Assembly: GCA_947172415.1 (NCBI GenBank)
Contig: OX359195.1
Coordinates: forward strand, 434,001-498,000
Direction: 5' to 3'
Length of the DNA stretch: 64,000 bases
DNA from: Chondrosia reniformis
Taxonomy: Eukaryota; Porifera; Demospongiae; Chondrillida; Chondrillidae
Shown one piece after another: positions 56,295 through 64,000 of the stretch. Made by a program: the position numbers and the translations under genes. Under the pieces are notes generated by a model, which was not told the origin of the DNA, searched no databases, and saw only the letters and a list, made by a program, of their open reading frames with translations. The number at the start of each line of letters is the position of its first letter. Position 1 is the stretch's first letter.

Positions 56295-56760
56295 TCAACA
56301 GCCAGCTCAAGTGGCAAGTCAAATTAAGCACACAGAACAGGGACAGCCAGCTCAAAGTGGCAAGTCTAATTAAGCACACAGAACAGGGACAGCCAGCTCA
56401 AAGTGGCAAGTCTAATTAAGCACACAGAACAGGGACAGCCAGCTCAAAGTGGCAAGTCAAATTAGGCACAGAACAGGGACAGCCAGCTCAAAGTGGCAAG
56501 TCAAATTAGGCACAGAACAGGGACAGCCAGCTCAAAGTGGCAAGTCAAATTAAGCACAGAACAGGGACAGCCAGCTCAAAGTGGCAAGTCAAATTAAGCA
56601 CAGAACAGGGACAGCCAGCTCAAAGTGGCAAGTCAAATTAAGCACAGAACAGGGACAGCCAGCTCAAAGTGGCAAGTCAAATTAAGCACAGAACAGGGAC
56701 AGCCAGCTCAAAACAGGGACAGCCAGCTCAAAGTGGCAAGTCAAATTAAGCATAGAGTCA
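56295..56760. repeat. ~44-bp tandem repeat, about ten copies
   Basis: Unit GACAGCCAGCTCAAAGTGGC+AAGTCAAATTAAGCACAGAACAGG. Decayed single copies continue to about 57190 (CAGCCAGTTCAAAGTGGCAA and similar). Confidence 0.95.
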
Positions 56761-57193
56761 AAAACAAAACAAAGAGCCAGTACAAAATGGTACATCAGCT
56801 CAAAGTGGTATACAACTCTAAAGAAAGAACAGAGAAGGCTGTGCAGCAATCAAAAGGACAGCCAGCTGCAGCTCAAAGTGACTATATAGTCAAATCTAGA
56901 TGTGGCAAATCAAAAAATTAAACAGAACAGGCAGAGACAATTTAACCAGCTCAAAACAGCAAGTCAGTTCGGTGGCATGTTATTAAACAGAACAGAGACG
57001 GCTAGTTCAAAGTAGCAAGTCAAAATAGGACGTTAACAGCCAGTTCAAAGTGGCAAGTCAAAATAGGATGTTAAACAGGTACATAGTTCAAACTGGAAAA
57101 TACAAAACAGACCAGGGACCACCAGCTCAGTGGCAAGTCAAAAATTGAACAGAGGCAGCTGGTTCAAAGTTGCAATTCCAGGGACATCCAGCT

Positions 57194-59200
57194 CAAATAT
57201 GTCAAAGTAGAAGGAAAATAGCCATGATAAACGTATAAGCTTGCAAAACCTATGGAATGTAGAAAAAATATATAAAGCAACTGAATAATACATATAAAAT
57301 TGCATGGCAAACCTTCAAAAGATGGATCTGGTTGCTTGGAGCATTATTCTGCATGTTCTGAGTACTGAACTGCTGAAGTTAAAATAATTTCTTTGAATTT
57401 CTTAGTTGAAAATGAAGTTAAAAATTTCTTTGCTGAAGTTGAAAAAATTCTTTGCTGCATGGAGTTTAAAATGCTGAAGATAAATATTTTTTTGCTGAAT
57501 TTCTTTGCTGTTCAAAAGTTCTTTGATCTGAAGTTACATTCTTAGCTGAGGTTAATAAATTCCAAGTTTGCTGAAGTTCAAAAAATGTATGCTGAAATTC
57601 TTTGCTACAGTTCCTTGCTGAAGTTAAAATTGCTGAAGTAAAAATTGCTGAAGTTAAAATTGCTGCAGTTAAAAACTGTCTTTGCTGAAATTAAATGTTA
57701 AATTCTTTACTGGAGGTAAAAAACTCCTTTGCTGAAGTGCTGAAGTTTAACAAAAAATCTTTCCTGAAGTTTTGCTGAAGCTAACAATGCCAAAAAACTT
57801 GAAAATGCCAAAAATCTTGAAAAAAAGCCAATCTTCAAAAAAGTCATACAATCTTAATTGAAAACTGAAAAATGCCTTAACTCCACATACTAAAATACAT
57901 ATCACCCATATGCACAAAAAACTTACCTTCAACATAAAAAGTTTAAAATTCTTTGCTAAAGTTAAAGATCTTCAGAAATGTCAAAAATCTTGAAAAAAGC
58001 CAAAAAATCTTGAAAAAATGCCAAAAATCTTGAAAAAATGCCAAAAATCTTGAAAAAATGCCAAAAATCTTGAAAAAATGCCAAAAATCTTGAAAAAATG
58101 CCAAAAAATCTTGAAAAAAATGCCAATTTTGAAATGCCTTCTCCACAATGCCTTTAACTCCACATACTAAAATACATATATACAATCACCCATGTACACA
58201 AAAAAACTTACCTTCAACAAAGAAAATTCAGTTAAAAAATCTTAATGCCAAAATTCTTAAAAATGTCAAAAATCTGATCTTGGAAAAATGTCAAAAAATC
58301 TTAATCTTCTTCAAATTTGCTCAAATATGACAAAGTGGAAGGAAAATAGCCATGGCAAAACTTGTGGAATGTATATACGTAGAAAAATATGCGGCAACTG
58401 AATATAATCTACATTCAAAATTTCCTGTAGTTTAAAAAAATCTTTGCTGATGTTAAAAAAAATTCTTTTTTGCTGAAGTTAAAAAATGTTAAATTCTTTA
58501 AAAATTCCTTTGCTGAAGTTAAAACTTGCTGAAGTTAAAAAATCTTTGCTTAAGTTAAAAAATTTCCTTTGCTGAAGTCTAAAAAATGTTAAAAATTCTT
58601 TGCTGATCATGAAGTTAAAAATCTTGGCTGAAATTAAAAATTCTTTGCTGAAGTTAAAAAATTTCCTTTACTGAAGTTAAAAATTTATTTACTGAATTTC
58701 TTTGCTGAAGTTAAAAAATGTTAAAAAATTCTTTGCTGAAGTTAAAACATTTTTTGCTGAAGTTAAAAAATTTCCTTTGCTAAAGTTAATTTTCCTGAAG
58801 TTCTTTGCTGAAGTTAAAATAATGTTAAAAATTCTTTGCTGATCATGAAGTTAAAAAATGTCTATGCTGGAATTTAATCTTTGCTGAAGCTAAAAAAACT
58901 GAAGTTGTTTGCTGAAGTTAAAATAATGTTAAAAAATACTTTGCTGATCATGAAGTTAAAAATGTCTATGCTGGAATTAAATCTTGGCAGAAGCTAAAAA
59001 ATTCTTTGCTGAACTTAAATGCCAAAAATCTTTAAAAAATGCCAAAAATCTTGAAAAATGCCAAAAATCTTGAAAAATGCCAAAATCTTGAAAAAGCCAA
59101 AAATCTTAACTTTGAAAACTGCCATGAAAAATGCCTTAACTCCACATACTAAAGTACAAAAACTTACCTTCAACATAAAAGCCAACAAATACATGACCAC
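57194..59200. repeat. Higher-order repeat: TTGCTGAAGTTAAAA fields and GCCAAAAATCTTGAAAAAAT arrays
   Basis: Three kinds of block alternate. One is a loose field of TTTGCTGAAGTTAAAAA (57360-57760, 58430-59010). One is a 19-20-bp array GCCAAAAATCTTGAAAAAAT (57785-57830, 57975-58125, 59020-59105). One is a conserved piece with CCTTAACTCCACATACTAAA and AACTTACCTTCAAC (57865-57935, 58150-58222, 59130-59180). A further block, GAAGGAAAATAGCCATG...GGAATGTA, occurs at 57210 and 58338. The order suggests duplication of a composite unit. Confidence 0.8.
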
Positions 59201-59299
59201 GACCAATTTCCAGAAGAAACCAATGCAAATGTATGCAAATGCATGATCGAAGTGTATATGCAATGCAATTACCTTAAAATGGGCAGCCTAAAACAGGGA

Positions 59300-59592
59300 C
59301 TCCGGTCAGAGCTTCTCTTCGCCGAGTCGGTGGGTACTGGTCCCACGCACTGCTTCCAGACCATCAGCCTCTAGTCTTTGGAGAACAAACGCACAAAGGC
59401 GAGTTTGTAGGGAGGAACAACCCCGGATCCTAGGCCATAATGGAGAAGACCATCCCCGCAGACGAAACCTCAGATCCTTCAGCAGCACATGGTCCCATGA
59501 CCGTACTCCAAGCCATGGTTGTCGCACCAAATTCCCGGAGGCTGGCGAACCGTATACTCCGGCGCTGGACAGAGCGGGGCCCGAAGGCCAAA
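59300..59592. other. GC-rich island, right border of the repeat block
   Basis: GC-rich sequence (CTTCGCCGAGTCGGTGGGTA, CTCCGGCGCTGGACAGAGCG) with a 74-codon minus-strand open frame that I do not recognise. The borders with AT-rich DNA are abrupt. Confidence 0.5.
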
Positions 59593-61450
59593 GAATGAAA
59601 TTTACTAGGATCTATTTATAATAAATGTATTTTTTCGTAAATGATTTTCTGGTGGCAAGTTCGGGAACAATAGGTACGTGTAGTACATCTATTCAGCTAT
59701 TCAACGAAGATTTTGCTGTACGTCAAAATAAGTGTTCGCGAATAATGGATGTACAAATGGTACATCCATTCAGCTATTTACCATGTGAATACTTCTGCTT
59801 CATGTCAAGTTCGGTAACAATGAGTTAGTATTCAGCCATTCAGCTATTCAGCTCACAAAACTGGTAAACACGTACGACCTTCTCCATAGAAAGAACATTG
59901 TCAGTCACAACAACGCAGCCGCGACCTTTTTCATTGACTCGTAATCTCCCGTGCATGCATGGCATGAAGCTACGTATTGTGCTTACAAAAACAGTTCATT
60001 TATTATAATTGTCACAATACGTATATAGTGTTGAAGGTGGTAGCTACATTCTTTAATTAGCATTATATGCTTGTTTCTACATTAAGTTTTTTACCAGTGA
60101 ATTGTACTCCGCATGCGTAGATCACATTAAAATCAAGAAATACAATGGTAATATCAATGTATAAAAATAACACATCAAATAAATAATCTGCAAAGACTGT
60201 ACAGTGAAGGTACTTGAGCCAATTAGCACAATTACTATACAGAGAACATGCATGGATACAAAATTAAAGATTGTATAAGTGTACAACTTGTGTGCTGGTA
60301 AATGGTGGCCCATTTCATGTTCAGCTATAGTGATATTAAGGGAGTCATTTGGAGTCATTTGGTTAAGATTCCAACCACTGTGCAAGGACTAGCAGACATG
60401 CCTCTTCTCCATCTACATACGCAGGTCTGATAACTCTTGATAATCAGAATCATCTAACCCTAGTCTTCTACAGTTTATCCTGCAAAGTCATAGACACCTG
60501 CTGCAGTTCACATTTGGTCAGTGGAGAAGACAGTATAATAATCCATTAGCATGAGACTGTCAACAGCTGAACAAACTAAAGAGAAACATTTATTATCATG
60601 GGTATTGTAAAATAGTTCTACTACATACTACAACAAGTAAGAGTGGGTACCTGAGAAATACATACTTTACCAGTTGTTCAATTCTCTAAGGTAACACCTG
60701 GTTAGAGCAGACAAGGAAGAAGTACACTCAATTTAGGCCATTTTAGTTTCTATTTGACAATCTACAGATATTTTACTAACCTGAAGCTGACATAATGTCA
60801 ACACTGCATTCAAACCAACGATTGATCCATAATGATAAATTCATTTAATTCCAAACATTCAGTATAAAACATTAGGGGACTGCCCTCTTTGAAGTATTAA
60901 AGCCCAACTAATACTTCCTCATATCACAGTACCTCTTGGCTAGTAGCTGAGCAGCTTTGATATCCAACCATTTTCTATCAACCTCCATCAGTATTTCCAA
61001 GAGGAAACTCCATTTAATGGGAAGGTGTGATCAGCAGAGGAATTTAGTTATTCAGACATTCAAGGAATGGAGAATAGAGAGGATTGGAGCACCACTAGTC
61101 TGTAGTAGAGATAGCTCTGGATACTGTAAACTCTTGGAAGGAGGCAGGAGATAGCTCTGGAGTCTACAAATAAGTGGAGGAGATTACGAAAATGGATCCA
61201 TTATCTATAAAGAAAGAGCAAAATTTTAAGAATTGACGACACTTTCTGTCAAAAGCATTTCGACTAACCAATCAAACTCTTTTTAGGTGGAAGGAGCTTA
61301 TTAGCCATGCAAATAGGCTACTCTATAAGAGGCCCACCATTCAATTCATTTACATACCATTTAATACCATTCTATACAATCAAATTGTATTTAGTAAATT
61401 ACAATTATACTGTAACACATTACATACTTACTATTCCAATGGCCTCTGCA
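59593..61450. other. Non-coding stretch, possible small minus-strand exon at its centre
   Basis: Near 59690-59850 there are repeated CATTCAGCTATT motifs. At 60910-60990 on the minus strand a short frame reads MEVDRKWLDIKAAQLLAKRY then CDMRKY and stop, which could be a terminal exon, but no partner exon was identified. The rest shows nothing recognisable. Confidence 0.3.
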
Positions 61451-61467
61451 TGTGTTTAATGTGTTTT

Positions 61468-61722
61468 CCACTCCCTCACTACACCACTCCCCCACTACAC
61501 CACTCCCCCACTACACCACTCCCCCACTACACCACTCCCCCACTACACCACTCCCCCACTACACCACTCCCCCACTACACCACTCCCCCACTACACCACT
61601 CCCCCACTACACCACTCCCCCACTACACCACTCCCCCACTACACCACTCCCCCACTACACCACTCCCCCACTCCCCCACTACACCACTCCCCCACTACAC
61701 CACTCCCCCACTACACCACCAT
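61468..61722. repeat. 15-bp minisatellite
   Basis: About 17 copies of CACTCCCCCACTACA, with a single internal deletion near 61670. Open frames across it are artefacts. Confidence 0.97.
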
Positions 61723-61925
61723 TCAATGTACATAACCATATGGTTGTACATGTACAGTAACCATAGCAACACACACTAATAAAAAAAGATAAGTGACATT
61801 ATCAAACATTCCTCTTCAAGACAAACTGTGTAAAAACATCAAAGTGGTTCATTATAACAAGCCCTAATGACCAGAGCTGATAAAGAAGCACTCATATATG
61901 TATTGTATATTGTACTATTATTAAC

Positions 61926-62035
61926 CTAAGGCAGTTGCAAGATCTGTTCCTCTTCTGTCGTGAGCCCTTTCTGTTTCTTCTTATTCTTAGCAAGCACTCC
62001 TTCCAACTGGTTCACCTTATCTTGTTGTATCCAAG
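61926..62035 (-). other. Possible terminal exon
   Basis: After an acceptor (CATGTTAG) the minus strand is open: WIQQDKVNQLEGVLAKNKKK, then QKGLTTEEEQILQLP and stop. The lysine-rich coiled-coil look is plausible for a protein C-terminus, but its partner exon is not established. It could belong to the gene with the 63339-63603 exon. Confidence 0.25.
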
Positions 62036-62169
62036 CTAACATGAACAGAATGTTTTTGAGCAATCACATTGCAAAAGTACAAAAACAGAATTTGTTGGTA
62101 TGGCCGAATGCTGACATAGCAATTGTATTGTAAATGGCAACAAAACAGTTCAGCTGAGTAACAATCAAA

Positions 62170-62195
62170 AGTCAAGTCAAGTCAAGTCAAGTCTG
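62170..62195. repeat. (CAAGT)n pentamer run
   Basis: Five tandem copies of CAAGT in otherwise AT-rich sequence without genes (62196-62620 shows nothing else). Confidence 0.9.
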
Positions 62196-62620
62196 TATGT
62201 TGCCATTCACTTGGCATGTGATGATGTGTTTATGCAATTTCCATGCATAGTGCATCATGACACTCTTGCTCTTTATATAGTGCTATACTATATATATGCT
62301 AATATAGTGTCTCAGAATATCTAACAATATACATGCACCTATGTATATCTCTCAAGTAACTGTAATCAGCTCTATTTCACAATTAGTATGTCATCATTTT
62401 TTCACAATTTCAAATTTATTCCAAACTGCGTACAGTCAATTAAACAATACATAACAAAATTAATCTCAAATTTTGTTACAAAGAAGTCAACTTTAATTTC
62501 AAATGAATCTTGAATGTTTCTGGCATGCAATTCCCTTCAGATTAACTTCATCACTATTGAGGGCATTTAGAAGTTCCTTTAATTCCCAGCCATTTTTATT
62601 AGTCCATAACTCAAAAAGAA

Positions 62621-62818
62621 TTAAACATTTTCTGTCATCCCCTTCTTCATTAAAGTTAAGAACTCTCTAAAATCTGGATGTTTCCAAGTGCCCAGAGTTT
62701 TAGTAAGGGGTTCAATCTTTTGGTGGATCTCAGTTTTGACAGTTAGGTCAGCCAACACAGGCATCACTTGATCTCTCAAATGACTACTACTCTCTCCCCA
62801 ATCACCACACCTGTACAC
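62621..62818 (-). other. Possible exon, unrecognised
   Basis: Open on the minus strand after an acceptor-like GTGTACAG: CGDWGESSSHLRDQVMPVLA, later LGTWKHPDFREFLTLMKKG, then a stop. Its frame does not connect directly to the exon at 63339-63603 (phase mismatch), so an intermediate exon is needed or it is unrelated. Confidence 0.3.
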
Positions 62819-63338
62819 AACACATCCATATAGAAATACAATATTATGGAATTAGTAACTTTTGATTCCAATTTGCTAAATTTTAAAACTTAAGGTATTA
62901 CAAATTTGTGACTTTTTAAACAAGCAATTAAGTTTCATAACAATACAAAATAACATTGGGAGATCTATACAAACAAAATGCACACAGAAGTATATACATA
63001 TAGAGGCAGACCCTATAATTAGTGCACTGGAGAATCAGGTAAATTAGAAAACAGGCTGATTGTCATACACTGCAATGTCTGGTTAGTGATAGTTGTGGGG
63101 ATAACAGCTACCAATCCTCAAATAAGGTCAAAGGTTAGGGGCGTTCTGGGTGTTGAAGAACCCCCTCTAAATTTGAGTTTGTACGTATTAGCAATACTCA
63201 ACTCTTGGCATATTACGTATTATCCAAAAGCCTCATAACCTTCCCCTATATAACTTGGCACTCCCCTTATAACTTTCAACCCATTGATTCAATACTAAGC
63301 AAGCTACAAGCAGTAACGCTCAACTGATACCAACTCAC

Positions 63339-63603
63339 TTGGACTACATGAAACTGGTGTTATCTTTCTCCTTATCTCATTGGAAATATTCTTGTCGATG
63401 ATTGGGTTCAGGAGGACCTGCAGAAGATAATCCCAGGTGGGGCTCACTTCCACCCCATCCACCACCACCTTGCCACCATCAATCCAAGCCTTGAGAAGGT
63501 TATGTGCCAAGTTATGGGACATGGACACTTCCAGCAGTATGGCTGTATTCTCCTGGCCAAGAAGAATGGCAAGTTCCTTCCATTTAAATATTGGAGTATG
63601 AAT
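63339..63603 (-). CDS. Death-domain-like exon
   Basis: An 88-codon exon bounded by TTCCTACAG and CCAA|GTGAGT. It reads IFKWKELAILLGQENTAILL, later LLKAWIDGG, TWDYLLQVLLNPIIDKNIS and NEIRRKI. The W-x-x-LA-x-x-LG start, the central L-x-x-W and the TW-x-x-L-x-x-x-L pattern are those of Death domains, six-helix adaptor modules of cell-death and immune signalling. Upstream, AAAATGGCGACTGAAG|GTACC at 63677-63693 looks like a first exon, but its phase does not fit this one, so the start is unresolved. Confidence 0.5.
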
Positions 63604-63699
63604 CTGTAGGAAAAAAACAATATATTACTGACTGAGTACAGTGATACCAAGCCAAGCATGGTGCACATTTAGGTACCTTCAGTCGCCATTTTTGTAATC

Positions 63700-64000
63700 G
63701 CTTAGCCCTATAAGGTCGGGGAAAATCCCTTTGCCTAATGGGAAAATCCCTTTGCTCATTAGCAAATAATAGCTATAATTGGTAGTTTAAGTCGATCGTC
63801 GTATTAATAAAGGAGTAAAACAAAATTTCTACTGACGTCCTCGACTCTGTTTTAATCACACATAAACAGATGCAATTATTTGTTCTTTATATTTTTCCTT
63901 GAATGTAACATTTTCACAAAATATGTTAATTCAAGCTTCCATGGAAACGCGAACCAATTTCGTCGTATAATAATAATATAGAAACCATTTATTATAGAGA
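63700..64000. other. Window edge, no gene recognised
   Basis: Contains a short duplication, CAAAGGGATTTTCCC twice on the minus strand near 63722-63755. Otherwise AT-rich. Confidence 0.4.

Noticed and set aside
38012-56760. CRISPR-like appearance of regularly spaced repeats
   Set aside because: The arrays have no unique spacers and the genome is eukaryotic; they are minisatellites.

Overview
The window is nuclear DNA of an animal: introns with GT-AG boundaries, an AP-3 delta adaptor gene, RPL32, cadherin repeats, and CARD/death-fold domains. A giant cadherin, single-exon CHST15-like sulfotransferases, cysteine motifs of the CGVCGGDN type and short introns suggest an early-branching animal, most likely a sponge. 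That placement is inference. The DNA is AT-rich and full of minisatellites, palindromic elements and dispersed repeats.

Layout. (1) 1-18793, minus: a giant cadherin gene running off the left edge. Ten exons join in phase, one of 10.8 kb. They encode a signal peptide, about 39 cadherin repeats, cysteine-rich segments, W/WDG-type modules and the start of an IPT/TIG domain. (2) 19734-24306, plus: two nearly identical tandem genes for Golgi-type sulfotransferases; a third, diverged relative lies at 35131-36624. (3) 24747-29688, minus: a seven-exon adenylate-kinase-like gene with an MGCGGSK N-terminus, head-to-head with RPL32 (29940-31446, plus). (4) 32029-33801, minus: a single-exon protein with a CARD-like domain, a DED-like domain and a small-GTPase domain, convergent with RPL32. 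(5) 37295-52991, minus: a complete AP3D1 orthologue, rebuilt here as 32 exons and 1229 codons, every junction in phase. (6) 53498-54740, minus: two exons of a degenerate protein-kinase-like gene. (7) 54880-59590: a repeat block with nested tandem arrays between two GC-rich islands. (8) 59600-64000: mostly non-coding, with a death-domain-like exon (63339-63603) and possible further exons on the minus strand.

The most unusual observation is inside AP3D1. Several introns consist largely of tandem repeats that abut or contain the splice site. In three arrays each unit carries a copy of the splice signal plus the exon edge: exon 16 donor (21-bp unit), exon 27 acceptor (45-bp unit) and exon 29 donor (50-bp unit). 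Two of the units are multiples of three, so using a neighbouring copy of the site would lengthen the protein in frame. The CARD/DED/GTPase protein and the cadherin architecture are the other notable items.

Functionally, the cadherin, the sulfotransferases and AP-3 all relate to the cell surface and secretory pathway, but nothing here shows they act together. Splice sites, domains and homologies were assigned by eye from translation and remembered family features; no search was run.
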